From NCBI GenBank assembly GCA_045541455.1, contig JAZQJA010000032.1, positions 1 to 64,000 of the forward strand: a stretch of 64,000 nucleotides of DNA. Reading direction: 5' to 3'. Positions 39,918 to 48,978 of this stretch are shown piece by piece (positions within the stretch are counted from its first letter, which is position 1; each line of letters opens with the position of its first letter). The DNA is from RGIG9041 sp045541455 (lineage in GTDB: Bacteria; Bacillota; Clostridia; Oscillospirales; QAKW01). Below the pieces are notes generated by a model that saw only the letters and a list, made by a program, of their open reading frames with translations, was not told where the DNA came from and searched no databases. Position numbers and translations under genes: made by a program.

Positions 39918-41015
39918 ATGATTATTATTGACGAATACAAAATCCGCCTGTCTGCTTTAAAAGACGGGCTTGATAACCTGTATAATGCACTGAAACTTGA
40001 CGAGGTTAAGCAAAAACTTAAACAGGACGAAGAACTTACAGCACAAGACGGTTTTTGGAATGATATGGAACGCAGCCAAAAGGTGTCGCAGTCTATTAAA
40101 AATGCAAAAGACACTATTGCCGAATATGAAAAACTTGTCCGTCAGTACGACGACCTTGCAACGCTTATTGAATTTGCCGATGACGGTGCGTTGGACGAGG
40201 TTGAAAGTGAAATTGTCGAGGGTTTTCCGGTGTTTGAACGTGACCTTGACAGCGCAAAACTTAAAACCTTGCTGTCGGGTGAGTATGACAAAAACAATGC
40301 CATTCTTACATTTCACGCAGGCGCAGGCGGTACCGAAGCGCAAGATTGGGTGGAAATGCTTTATCGTATGTATACAAGGTTTGCACAGCGCCACGACTAC
40401 AAAATCACAGTACTTGATATGCTGGATGGTGATGAAGCCGGTATAAAAAGTGCCTCAATTCTTGTTGAGGGCGTTAACGCTTACGGCTATCTGAAAGGTG
40501 AAAACGGTGTGCACCGTCTTGTCCGTGTGTCGCCGTTTGACTCGTCGGGCAGACGCCATACATCATTTGCATCTTTAGAGGTTATGCCCGAACTTGACGA
40601 CGATATAAATATAGAAATACGTGACGAAGACTTAAAGGTTGATACCTATCGTGCATCGGGTGCCGGCGGTCAGCATGTAAATAAAACCGAAAGCGCCATT
40701 CGTATTACCCACATACCCACAGGGGTTGTCGTTGCGTGCCAAAACGAGCGTTCTCAGCATAAAAATCGCGATATGGCGATGAAAATGTTAAAATCCAAAC
40801 TTGTTGAAATAAAAGAACGCGAACACCTTGAAAAAATCGAGGATATAAAGGGCGAACACATGCAAATTGGTTGGGGTTCGCAAATCCGTTCGTATGTATT
40901 TATGCCGTATACTCTTGCCAAAGACCATCGCACCGGTTTTGAGTCGGGCAATATCAACGCCGTTATGGACGGTGACATAGATGGGTTTATAAACGCTTAT
41001 TTGCTATCACTTTAA
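39918..41015 (+). CDS. prfB: Peptide chain release factor 2, without programmed frameshift
   Basis: A 365-residue class I release factor for UGA and UAA. The SPF anticodon-like tripeptide is in RVSPFDSSGRRHT and the GGQ peptidyl-hydrolysis motif in SGAGGQHVNKTESAIR; IGWGSQIRSYVF and DLRTG-like RTGFESG follow. In most bacteria prfB carries an in-frame UGA near codon 26 that needs a +1 shift. Here the whole gene is a single open frame (DNLYNALKLDEVKQKL spans that point), so the usual autoregulation is absent. An in-frame ATG at 39873 lies upstream of the -10 box and is excluded. Confidence 0.95.
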   Translation: MIIIDEYKIRLSALKDGLDNLYNALKLDEVKQKLKQDEELTAQDGFWNDMERSQKVSQSIKNAKDTIAEYEKLVRQYDDLATLIEFADDGALDEVESEIVEGFPVFERDLDSAKLKTLLSGEYDKNNAILTFHAGAGGTEAQDWVEMLYRMYTRFAQRHDYKITVLDMLDGDEAGIKSASILVEGVNAYGYLKGENGVHRLVRVSPFDSSGRRHTSFASLEVMPELDDDINIEIRDEDLKVDTYRASGAGGQHVNKTESAIRITHIPTGVVVACQNERSQHKNRDMAMKMLKSKLVEIKEREHLEKIEDIKGEHMQIGWGSQIRSYVFMPYTLAKDHRTGFESGNINAVMDGDIDGFINAYLLSL

Positions 41016-41017
41016 TA

Positions 41018-41048
41018 AAAAAACTGCACAAAGTTTGTGCAGTTTTTT
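41018..41048. terminator. Terminator of prfB
   Basis: An AAAAACTGCACAA-type stem pairs with TTGTGCAGTTTTT with a very short loop, ending in a T-run. Confidence 0.85.
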
Positions 41049-41101
41049 TGTTTAGAATGCAATACAAATGTATCAGTTATGTTACATTTTAAAATTGCGC
41101 G

Positions 41102-41130
41102 TTGACTATCAGTATTAATATATATATAAT
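41102..41130 (+). promoter_or_regulatory. Promoter of the SLH surface-protein gene
   Basis: TTGACT (41102-41107), 17 bases, TATAAT (41125-41130), then a strong GGGAGG ribosome site at 41150-41155. Confidence 0.78.
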
Positions 41131-41162
41131 CAAAATATCAATAAATCCGGGAGGAAATTGTA

Positions 41163-43127
41163 ATGAAACTTGCAAAAAGCTTACTTTCTGCTTTAATCAT
41201 TGTTATTTTAAGTTGCACCATGTGTGTTTCTACATTTGCGGCTTATAACGATGTTGCTGCAGACAACGAAAACCTTAAGGCTATCGAATTTGTCGATAAA
41301 CTCGGTGTTATTCCAAGTACTTGGAATGGTGATTTTAAACCCGACCAGTACCTTACACGTGCCGATGCACTTATGGCTGTTTACAGAACGCTTTACGGCA
41401 GTGATATTAACAAAGCTGAATATGAAGAAGCTGCAAACGCTATTGAATACATAGAATCGGGTGAAACGGGCGACGTTTCTGCTACTGCAGCACTTCGTTA
41501 TTATATAGCATGGGGTATTGATAATTATATTGTGGCATCGTCTACAGAAAACTCAATGTTCCGTCCTTCAGAGCCTGTTACGGCAAACGAACTTTCTGCT
41601 TTGCTTGCAAAAATTCTTCGTCTTGTAGAAGATGAAAACGCACAGTTCCCTGACGGTTATACCGATCTTGTTTCTGAACTTATGGGTTCTGTAGAGGCTG
41701 GTGAAGACCCCGTTACAAGAGAACAGGCAGCTGTTATTTTCACAAACGCTATTACATCTGTTGAGGGCACTCCCGGTGAACTCGGTGTTTACACCGACTT
41801 TGACGGTGCTCCTCTCGATTCACTTGCAGTAAATGTATTCTGTATGGATACAGTTGACCTTGTAATCCGTGCAACTACAACAAGAAATCTTGGTTACAAC
41901 GTTAAAAACGGTACACTTCTTTCAAACGGTGCCGACATCGACTTGGGCTCTGACTTCTCTGATTATATCGGCTACGGTATCTCACTTACATACCGTGATT
42001 CAGATGCTTCGGGTACATACACCGAGGATGAGGAAGTTTTGACATACTCAATCAGTTCAACCAAAACAGTAACCGTTCCCGCTTCAAGCCTTAAAATTTC
42101 ATCAGGTAGTTCAATTGCTGTTGAATCCGAATCGGGCACATTAAACTTAGGTTCGTCAACATATATGTATCTAAACGATAATCCTTGGCCTTTAAATGAC
42201 GACAAGTACGATCTTATTAAACTTGTTACATCAATTGGTGTTGACACAACAATCGAATCGCGCGACGGTTTCTTGTTTAAATGTATGCAGGCTACATCAA
42301 CAGATACAGTTTATGCAACAGTATTTGCAACAGAGTCAAAACCCGGTAAAGTTGTTGGTATTAACAATGGTTATTACACAATTTTAGACTATTACTATGC
42401 AGGTTCTGACAATGAATACAGAACTTATAATGTTCTTGATTGTAAATTTGGCACAACCGTTAAGGTTGGTGATTATGTAAGTTTCTACGAAAGCGGAGAT
42501 AAAGTATATATCAATCCCGGTAACACTCTTACAGCCGGTGTTAAAGAAACAAAAGTTGATAAATATACAGGTGTGTTCTCCATTGTATTTGACAATGATG
42601 TTTCAGGTTTCAAACATGCTTTCTATGTAGAAGGTGATACACCTATCGTTGCAAACAAAAAAGGTGAAGGCGAGAAATACAACTTTATTATGGATGACAC
42701 AGGTGATAACTATGTTATTACTTGGGAAGCAATAAAAACAAACTACAAAACATTAGAAATTACAGAACTTACTGATGATGCTGCAAAATCAAGCATTACC
42801 GTTAAGGCTGTTGACCTTGCTACAGGCAAAGAAGTAAAGGCATTTACTGTTAAATATGACAACATCAACGCACCTACAGCATTAAAGGTCGGTGACATTG
42901 TTAACTACAGCGACAACGGTGCCGAAACTCCCAAAGCATATCTTGAAAAGAGAGCTACTATAACAGTTCAGGTTATGGATATGGGTGATCATATAATAGA
43001 TATGAACACAAATAAAGTTTATTACAAGAGCCAGTATATTAAAGACGGCGGTGTTTTAGAGTCGGGCTTTACATATAAACTTACTCTTGATATGGCAAAC
43101 TGTGTTGTAACTGCTGAAAAACTTTAA
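41163..43127 (+). CDS. S-layer homology (SLH) domain surface protein
   Basis: A 654-residue exported protein. The signal peptide ends near STFAAYNDV. Three SLH repeats follow at about residues 25-195, each with a recognisable core: FKPDQYLTRADALMAVYRTL, FRPSEPVTANELSALLAKIL and EDPVTREQAAVIFTNAI. SLH domains bind pyruvylated secondary wall polymers. The remaining 450 residues are beta-rich, full of Thr, Ser, Asp and Tyr, without recognised domains. The strong promoter and ribosome site and a narrow codon choice suggest high expression, as for an S-layer or abundant wall protein. It is monocistronic with its own terminator. Confidence 0.85.
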   Translation: MKLAKSLLSALIIVILSCTMCVSTFAAYNDVAADNENLKAIEFVDKLGVIPSTWNGDFKPDQYLTRADALMAVYRTLYGSDINKAEYEEAANAIEYIESGETGDVSATAALRYYIAWGIDNYIVASSTENSMFRPSEPVTANELSALLAKILRLVEDENAQFPDGYTDLVSELMGSVEAGEDPVTREQAAVIFTNAITSVEGTPGELGVYTDFDGAPLDSLAVNVFCMDTVDLVIRATTTRNLGYNVKNGTLLSNGADIDLGSDFSDYIGYGISLTYRDSDASGTYTEDEEVLTYSISSTKTVTVPASSLKISSGSSIAVESESGTLNLGSSTYMYLNDNPWPLNDDKYDLIKLVTSIGVDTTIESRDGFLFKCMQATSTDTVYATVFATESKPGKVVGINNGYYTILDYYYAGSDNEYRTYNVLDCKFGTTVKVGDYVSFYESGDKVYINPGNTLTAGVKETKVDKYTGVFSIVFDNDVSGFKHAFYVEGDTPIVANKKGEGEKYNFIMDDTGDNYVITWEAIKTNYKTLEITELTDDAAKSSITVKAVDLATGKEVKAFTVKYDNINAPTALKVGDIVNYSDNGAETPKAYLEKRATITVQVMDMGDHIIDMNTNKVYYKSQYIKDGGVLESGFTYKLTLDMANCVVTAEKL

Positions 43128-43142
43128 TTTTTAACAATACAT

Positions 43143-43187
43143 AAAAAGCAGGCTGTAAAAAACAATTGTTTTTTACAGCCTGCTTTT
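43143..43187. terminator. Bidirectional terminator (caggctgt hairpin, copy 2)
   Basis: The stem contains CAGGCTGTAAAAAAC and its complement, as at 16744-16783, extended by AAAAAG/CTTTT. It terminates the surface-protein gene. Confidence 0.85.
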
Positions 43188-43291
43188 AATTAACAACGAA
43201 ACTAACTTTAATTTTATTTAAAAAAATTATTCATAATTTTGAAATAATACCCGTCTATAATAAATATATAAAAACGAAGGGTTGGGTTACA

Positions 43292-44524
43292 ATGAACGAT
43301 AATTTTAACAATTCAAATTATACATTTTCGCCAAACGGCGAATATCGTGGTTACGGATATACCGACAAGCCCAAACAGAAAAAACCGAAGAAAAAACTCG
43401 GCACTGTTTCAACCGTTGCAATATGTGTTGTATTTTCACTTATCGCCGGGGTTGCGGGCGGCGCACTGGGTGCGGTAATTATCGGTGATGGCGCCGGTAA
43501 TGCGGTGCTTGGCAATACGGCAGTAATTTACCGCGATGTTAACATTGCAGACAAAGACGGAAACGACATTAAAAATGCCTTGACTGTCGGACAGATTGCC
43601 GATATGGCAAAAGATAGTGTGGTTGAAATTACAACCGAGGCAGTGCAGACCGGCTCGTTTATGATGCAATATGTAAGTGAGGGTGCCGGCAGTGGTGTGA
43701 TAATCACTGAAGACGGCTATATTGCTACAAATTATCACGTAATTGACGGTGCGACTAAAGTATCTGTCCGTACAACTGACGGAACAAGTTATGAAGCAAA
43801 AATTGTTGGCGGCGATGAAAAAAGTGACCTTGCTGTTTTAAAAATAGAGGCTAAAGAACTTGTAAGCGCAGTTGTTGGCGACTTTGAAAAATGCAAGGTG
43901 GGTGATACGGTTGTTGCAATCGGCAATCCGCTTGGCCAACTTGGCGGGACTGTTACCGACGGTATTATAAGTGCGCTTGACAGAGAAATTACAATTGATA
44001 ATAATATAATGACGCTTATTCAAACCAACACCGCAATAAACCCCGGCAACTCGGGCGGTGGGCTGTTTAACCAAAGCGGTCAACTTATTGGTATTGTAAA
44101 TGCAAAATCATCCGGTGAAGACGTTGAAGGTCTTGGTTTTGCAATTCCTATTGATGTTGCAAGCACCGTAATTTCCGACCTTATCGAGCACGGCTATGTA
44201 ACAGGCAGGGTCGAAACAGGCATAGAAGTTTTAGAGATAAACGATTTTCACACCGCTATGTATTACCGTGTGTCGCAAGCAGGCCTTTATGTATACAGTG
44301 TAGAAGACAACTCGCACGCACAAAGGGCAGGTTTTAAAGCCGGCGACCTTATAAAATCGCTTGACGGCCTTTCAATTACGACCGAAGAAGAATATAACAA
44401 AATATTAAAAGACCACGCCATAGGCGATGTTATAAGTGTTGTGGTAGTACGGGGCGGAAAAGAACTCACTTTAAATCTTGAATTGTACGAGTACACCCCA
44501 ACAACCGGCAACCAGATATTCTAA
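43292..44524 (+). CDS. htrA: HtrA/DegP-type membrane serine protease with PDZ domain
   Basis: A 410-residue protease. A Lys/Pro-rich cytoplasmic N-terminus (residues 1-40) precedes one TM helix (VSTVAICVVFSLIAGVAGGA). The trypsin-like domain lies outside: His in ATNYHVIDGAT, Asp in EKSDLAVLKI, Ser in NPGNSGGGLFN. A C-terminal PDZ domain (AGLYVYSVEDNSHAQRAGFK to VVVRGGKELTLNL) selects substrates. It degrades or refolds damaged exported proteins. It may serve the surface protein encoded before it, but each gene has its own terminator. Confidence 0.94.
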   Translation: MNDNFNNSNYTFSPNGEYRGYGYTDKPKQKKPKKKLGTVSTVAICVVFSLIAGVAGGALGAVIIGDGAGNAVLGNTAVIYRDVNIADKDGNDIKNALTVGQIADMAKDSVVEITTEAVQTGSFMMQYVSEGAGSGVIITEDGYIATNYHVIDGATKVSVRTTDGTSYEAKIVGGDEKSDLAVLKIEAKELVSAVVGDFEKCKVGDTVVAIGNPLGQLGGTVTDGIISALDREITIDNNIMTLIQTNTAINPGNSGGGLFNQSGQLIGIVNAKSSGEDVEGLGFAIPIDVASTVISDLIEHGYVTGRVETGIEVLEINDFHTAMYYRVSQAGLYVYSVEDNSHAQRAGFKAGDLIKSLDGLSITTEEEYNKILKDHAIGDVISVVVVRGGKELTLNLELYEYTPTTGNQIF

Positions 44525-44561
44525 ATTAATTTTTTAGAAAATAATACAACCTTTACAAAAT

Positions 44562-44595
44562 AAAAATATCGCATAAAATTTTATGCGATATTTTT
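44562..44595. terminator. Bidirectional terminator between htrA and the amidohydrolase gene
   Basis: A perfect palindrome around ATATCGCATAAAA and its complement, with A and T runs at either end; serves both convergent genes. Confidence 0.85.
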
Positions 44596-44602
44596 TATTG
44601 TT

Positions 44603-46237
44603 TTATTTTTTTATGTATCCCAAAGATTCGTGGAACTCGTTGCCTGAAAGCGCATATTTTTTCACTTTTTCGGCAAAAGAGGAATTACATAACCTTGTAT
44701 TAAGGTTTAAGATGTTCGTGTCCCATGTAAAGACATATTTAAGAATGGCAAACGACTCATCCTCTTGCTTTATATCAAATAAGTTTTGGAACTTTATGAT
44801 ATTGCTGTTTTCGTCAAGCAGTTGCTTAAGAGTGCTGTCAAGTAACCATGAATGGCAGGTAAAATTCTCATATTCAAACTCAGGAAAATGCTTTGTAAAA
44901 AATACCTTTGCACGTGCTATAGATGCCTGACACTCTGCAATATCAAGCGGTGCGCCGGCGGGTATGTGAATTTCTATAACATTGTTTTCATATTTGTCTT
45001 TACCCATGCAAAACTGAAGTCTGCCGAGTTTAAACAGTTTCATAGAAAGGTGACGTGAAAGCCAACAAAGTTCACCAAGGTACAGCCCGCCTTTTATCTG
45101 ACTCCATGTATTTGTCCAGATAACAATATCACTAAGCGTGTCAATTAATATTTCATTGTCTATGCCCTTGTTTTTATATTTGGTTTCAAGAAGGTGGGCA
45201 AAGTAGAGAAATGACAAAAGGTTGCGCGCCCCGTCTTGACAGTTTTTGTCATAACCGTCAATGGTTATCGCGTCGGATATTTTGAGTTGTGACAGTGCTT
45301 TATAAAACTCGTTGTTATATTCTTTTGGGAAGTTAAGTCGAAGATACATATCTTCAATTATCTTTTGCATATCCTGCCTTACAGGCGACCAATGTTTGTC
45401 GTTATCACAGTCGGGACTTATGTGGTTATGCACCAATTCGGTTTTGCCGAGAAAACGGAAAAGATTATCACGGTAGAGTTTTTGGCGGTTTTCAAGGCTT
45501 ACACCAAGTTCGTCCATTATCTTAGCGTCAATGTCAAGCCATTTTGTGCACCACTCGGCGCGGTAACTGTCTGCAGACGCATCAGTGCCGAACATTATGT
45601 TGTCACCGACATCGTAACCAATGGTATACAGTTTTGTAATAAGTTCGCGTCGGTATATTTCAGGGGTGCCGGGGGTGATGTCAAAAAACATCTCTGCCGT
45701 TTTTTTATCGCCGCCTGCATTCATAAATTTACCGTACATTGCAATACACTCGTCTATCCACGGCCACGAACAATGCCCCATTGAAAAGCGCAGGCCTTCT
45801 ATCTTTAAAAGCGGCTCCCAGTTAAGAGGTCTGTTGTGGTTTGAGGAAACCTCACCGTCCCATAATATTCCCGAATGGAAAAATACAGGCTTGTTTAAAG
45901 CCGCAATCTCGCGTAGCAGAGCCATAGGAGTGTCTTCATAGATATAGTAGTCTGTGCATATCATTTTAAAAGCGGCAATACCGCGGTCGGCTGCTTTCTT
46001 TATATTTTCAAAAATGTCTTTTTCGTAAGGGTGTATCCACATAACAGGGAAAAGCCTGTCGGGATAGCCTTTAGTCCAGTTAAGAACGGTATTAAGGCGG
46101 GTTTCAAAATCTGCACTATGAGGCCAGTCGGAAAATACACAGCCGCCGTAAACACCCGCTGTATCCATTTTGTCTAAAAGTGATTTCGGGTTGGGAGTGC
46201 CGCCAAAGTTATGTATATGCATATCAAATATCTGCAT
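44603..46237 (-). CDS. Amidohydrolase_2 domain fused to a GNAT_C-like domain
   Basis: A 544-residue cytoplasmic protein. Residues 1-270 are a TIM-barrel amidohydrolase: MQIFDMHIHNFGG has the metal-binding HxH, then WIHPYEKD, FFHSGIL, SMGHCSWPW and the aspartate in FGTDASADSYR. Such proteins hydrolyse or decarboxylate small carboxylates or lactones. Residues about 285-544 (GELCWLSRHLSMKLFKLGRLQF, EIHIPAGAPLDIAECQASI, CHSWLLDSTLKQLL) match the C-terminal acyltransferase-like domain known as GNAT_C/DUF5596. I read this as a genuine fusion, since the frame is continuous. It is last in the operon after a sugar isomerase. Confidence 0.75.
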   Translation of the reverse strand: MQIFDMHIHNFGGTPNPKSLLDKMDTAGVYGGCVFSDWPHSADFETRLNTVLNWTKGYPDRLFPVMWIHPYEKDIFENIKKAADRGIAAFKMICTDYYIYEDTPMALLREIAALNKPVFFHSGILWDGEVSSNHNRPLNWEPLLKIEGLRFSMGHCSWPWIDECIAMYGKFMNAGGDKKTAEMFFDITPGTPEIYRRELITKLYTIGYDVGDNIMFGTDASADSYRAEWCTKWLDIDAKIMDELGVSLENRQKLYRDNLFRFLGKTELVHNHISPDCDNDKHWSPVRQDMQKIIEDMYLRLNFPKEYNNEFYKALSQLKISDAITIDGYDKNCQDGARNLLSFLYFAHLLETKYKNKGIDNEILIDTLSDIVIWTNTWSQIKGGLYLGELCWLSRHLSMKLFKLGRLQFCMGKDKYENNVIEIHIPAGAPLDIAECQASIARAKVFFTKHFPEFEYENFTCHSWLLDSTLKQLLDENSNIIKFQNLFDIKQEDESFAILKYVFTWDTNILNLNTRLCNSSFAEKVKKYALSGNEFHESLGYIKK

Positions 46238-46252
46238 AAGTTTCTCCGTTTT

Positions 46253-47140
46253 TTATTTTACAAATGTATCTGTAAATTTTCTAAGATATTTACCTAGATA
46301 TTCAACAGTGTCTTCAAGACTGTAGCCAAGTTTTGCAAGGTTTATTTCGTAGTTATAAACACCGTTATATCCCACTTCTTCAAGCGCATTAAAGGTGTCT
46401 TTCCAATTAATAGTGCCTTGTCCTGGAATAAGGTGCTGGTCAGAACAACCGTTGTTGTCGTGAAGATGTAAAACCTTAGTGCGTGCACCAAACATTCTTA
46501 TAAAATTGCCTGCTGATAAAAAGCCTGCATCAATTGCAGCGTTTGTGTGTCCTGTGTCCATACAAAATGCTTTCATATCAGTCGGTATGCTCTCATACTC
46601 TTCAAACATTCTTTCAGGATGAGCAAAATGGTCAAAACCTGCAACACCTTTGTGTTTGCAGCGTCCAAAAGTTTCAAGACACATTTTAACCTTAAACTGT
46701 TCAGCACAGGGCAAAATTTGGGCATACATATTTTGATTTTCAATATGCATTTCCTTTGCAGTTTTGTCAAACCCCCAATGCATTGTCGAAATGCAGTGAA
46801 CAACAGTATAGTCGGTGCCCAGTATGCGTGATGCCTCAATTCCGCAGTTTGCTATGTGCAAAAGTTCTTCGTTTTTTTGTGCATCGGGAGTGTATGCGCC
46901 GACAAGGTTGTGTGTTTGTGCAATTTCAATGCCAAGTTCGTCTGCTTTGTTTTTAACAGTTGTAAAGTATTCCAAAAACTCATCGTGGCCCATATTGTAA
47001 ACATCAGGCCTTGAACGTTTGCCGTAGCCTACAACGTCAAAATCAACAGCGTCAAAGCCTGCTTTTTTTGCCATTTCAAGCGCTTTTAAATCGCCGTAGC
47101 GTGCCTGAAGTGTGCCAACGCTTAAACTAATTTTTGCCAT
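46253..47140 (-). CDS. Sugar phosphate isomerase/epimerase-like TIM barrel protein
   Basis: A 295-residue AP endonuclease 2/xylose isomerase-like barrel. ISLSVGTLQARYGDLKALEM, KKAGFDAVDFDVVGYG, CLETFGRCKH, FCMDTGHTNAAI and VLHLHDNNGCSDQHLIPGQG show the metal-binding Glu, Asp/His and His positions of the family. Relatives act on inositols, keto sugars or hydroxypyruvate. ATG 47140 follows GAAGGAGAG and overlaps the SLOG gene by 14 bases. Pairing with the amidohydrolase suggests a short catabolic step on a cyclic polyol, which is inference. Confidence 0.85.
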   Translation of the reverse strand: MAKISLSVGTLQARYGDLKALEMAKKAGFDAVDFDVVGYGKRSRPDVYNMGHDEFLEYFTTVKNKADELGIEIAQTHNLVGAYTPDAQKNEELLHIANCGIEASRILGTDYTVVHCISTMHWGFDKTAKEMHIENQNMYAQILPCAEQFKVKMCLETFGRCKHKGVAGFDHFAHPERMFEEYESIPTDMKAFCMDTGHTNAAIDAGFLSAGNFIRMFGARTKVLHLHDNNGCSDQHLIPGQGTINWKDTFNALEEVGYNGVYNYEINLAKLGYSLEDTVEYLGKYLRKFTDTFVK

Positions 47141-47645
47141 AATAAATCTCTCCTTCATCCATGACCGTTTTAATGTTAGTTATTTCACAGCCCTTTTTAA
47201 GAGCAAGGTCAACCGTGTATTTTGTGCCGCCGCTGTTTTTGCGTAAAAAACAGATACAATAGTCACTGTGCATTACAAGTTCTCTGTTGCGCTTGTGCAT
47301 ACACCCACTGTAATATTTGTCCGAAACATAATGAATTTCATCTGCCAATTCTAAAGTATTACGGTATATTTTCTTTTGAAAATCGCTAAAATACTTGTCT
47401 TGATCTTTGCAAGGAAGAATAAGTATAAGTTTTGTTTGCGGTAACTTTTTACGCAGTTTTATAACTTCATTTGCTGCATACTGGTCAAAACCCACAGCAC
47501 CACCGCAAAGAAAATATCTGCAGCCGCGCGAATAATGGTCCAACAGTATGTCTTGCATATATTTATCAAGAAAGATGTATTCGTTTTGGGTAATATCGCG
47601 GTGCCCTGTAAAAAAGCACGCCTTATTTTGTTCAATGTTCATCAT
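47127..47645 (-). CDS. SLOG/DUF1273 (YspA-like) protein in a two-component operon
   Basis: A 172-residue protein. ACFFTGHRDITQNEY, RYFLCGGAVGFDQYAANEVI and FLRKNSGGTKYTVDLALKKG are the hallmarks of the SLOG superfamily group containing DUF1273, with the GG and GGT turns expected to bind a nucleotide. Tandem ATGs at 47645 and 47642 overlap the histidine kinase end; either could start. The gene is interlocked by overlaps with the kinase before it and the isomerase after it. Function unknown. Confidence 0.8.
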   Translation of the reverse strand: MMNIEQNKACFFTGHRDITQNEYIFLDKYMQDILLDHYSRGCRYFLCGGAVGFDQYAANEVIKLRKKLPQTKLILILPCKDQDKYFSDFQKKIYRNTLELADEIHYVSDKYYSGCMHKRNRELVMHSDYCICFLRKNSGGTKYTVDLALKKGCEITNIKTVMDEGEIYYGKN

Positions 47646-48978
47646 AAATCAATTCAAACTTTGTGTATTCGTTAATCTCGCTTTGTACCGTTATACGTGC
47701 ATTCATTGCTTTTGCACATTCAAGCGCAATTGCAAGCCCCAGCCCGCTTCCGCCGGTCTGACGCGAGCGAGCTTTGTCGGTGCGGTAAAACCGTTCAAAA
47801 ACGTGTTTTAAATCCTCTTTATCAATGCCTATACCATTATCCCAAACCGAAACGCTATTGTCCTTAACGCTGATAATAACGCGTCCGCCCTGTTTGGAAT
47901 ATTTAACGGCGTTGGTTAAAAGGTTTGTAATAACAGTAACCGTTTTGTCAAAATCAGCCTTGGTTTCACCTTTGCCATTAACTGTTATTTCAATACCCTT
48001 TTTGTCTGCTTCAAATTTTAATGTGTCTGCAATATCTGTGCAGATTTTAAATAAGTCGATTTTTTCGTTGGCAGTAATTTTTTGCTCAAGCCTTGAAATT
48101 TTAAGTAGTTGCGATACAATATCGGTCATTCTGTCAACTTCGCTGTCAATTACCGTTAAAAACTTTTTCTGTGTGTCGCTGTCAACTTGGGTGTTGCAAA
48201 GCGTTTGGCTGTAACTTTTAATAACGGTAAGCGGAGTTTTAAGTTCGTGCGATACGTTGGCAACAAACTCTTTTCGTGAAGTTTCTGCTTGTTTTAATGT
48301 ATTAAAATCGTCTTGTATCTGACTTCCCATTTCGTTAAAAACACGGCATAAACTTCCCACTTCATCCGCTGTTTTAATCTCAATTTTTTCAAACTCGCCT
48401 TTAGACATACGCTTAGCCCCGTACTCCAGTTTTTTAAGAGATGCGGTAAGACGCTTTGAAATTATAAAACTTAATAACAGCGCAAGCCCGATTCCTATAA
48501 TAAGTGCTTGCAAAAACAAAAACGAAATTTCGTAAATACCGTCAAGCAACTCACGTTTAGTATCAACTATATAAATCAATATGCCGTTTTCAAGCGGTTT
48601 TGCACAGCATATTATTTTATCAGTGATTGAGTCTGTAACGGCAAATTCTCCCAGTAAACCCTTGTTTAACACTGCACTTTTTTCAATAATGCCGCCAGAA
48701 GCGGAACTTTTTACAATATTGCCGTTTAAAAATATGTAATAATCTTTAACTGATGTGTTGCACAGTTGCTGACTTTTGTTGTCAAGATAATTTTTGGCTT
48801 TGTCAACACTGTCAATTTGCGATACGGCGCCGTCCTCTAAAAGCGGCAACACCGTTTTTTCAAAATCACGGTGGTAGTCAACGGTCATATTTACAATTAA
48901 AATGGCGCCCACAAATGTAAGTACTGTGATTACAACCGCAAGTATTGAAATGTTAATTTTTGTAGAAATCTTTTTCAT
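47632..48978 (-). CDS. Sensor histidine kinase (PhoR/WalK-like)
   Basis: A 448-residue membrane kinase. TM1 is at about 9-31, an extracytoplasmic domain at 32-145, TM2 at about 150-172 and a HAMP segment after it (SFIISKRLTASLKKLEYGAK). The phospho-acceptor is in FVANVSHELKTPLTVIKS; ATP-binding boxes are NLLTNAVKYS, VWDNGIGIDKED, FERFYRTDKARS and GGSGLGLAIA. It pairs with the response regulator encoded before it (4-base ATGA overlap). The signal is unknown. Confidence 0.93.
   Translation of the reverse strand: MKKISTKINISILAVVITVLTFVGAILIVNMTVDYHRDFEKTVLPLLEDGAVSQIDSVDKAKNYLDNKSQQLCNTSVKDYYIFLNGNIVKSSASGGIIEKSAVLNKGLLGEFAVTDSITDKIICCAKPLENGILIYIVDTKRELLDGIYEISFLFLQALIIGIGLALLLSFIISKRLTASLKKLEYGAKRMSKGEFEKIEIKTADEVGSLCRVFNEMGSQIQDDFNTLKQAETSRKEFVANVSHELKTPLTVIKSYSQTLCNTQVDSDTQKKFLTVIDSEVDRMTDIVSQLLKISRLEQKITANEKIDLFKICTDIADTLKFEADKKGIEITVNGKGETKADFDKTVTVITNLLTNAVKYSKQGGRVIISVKDNSVSVWDNGIGIDKEDLKHVFERFYRTDKARSRQTGGSGLGLAIALECAKAMNARITVQSEINEYTKFELIYDEH

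Noticed and set aside
39997..40446. Overlapping plus-strand frame inside prfB as evidence for a frameshift
   Set aside because: The RF2 motifs before and after are all in one continuous frame, so no frameshift is needed.
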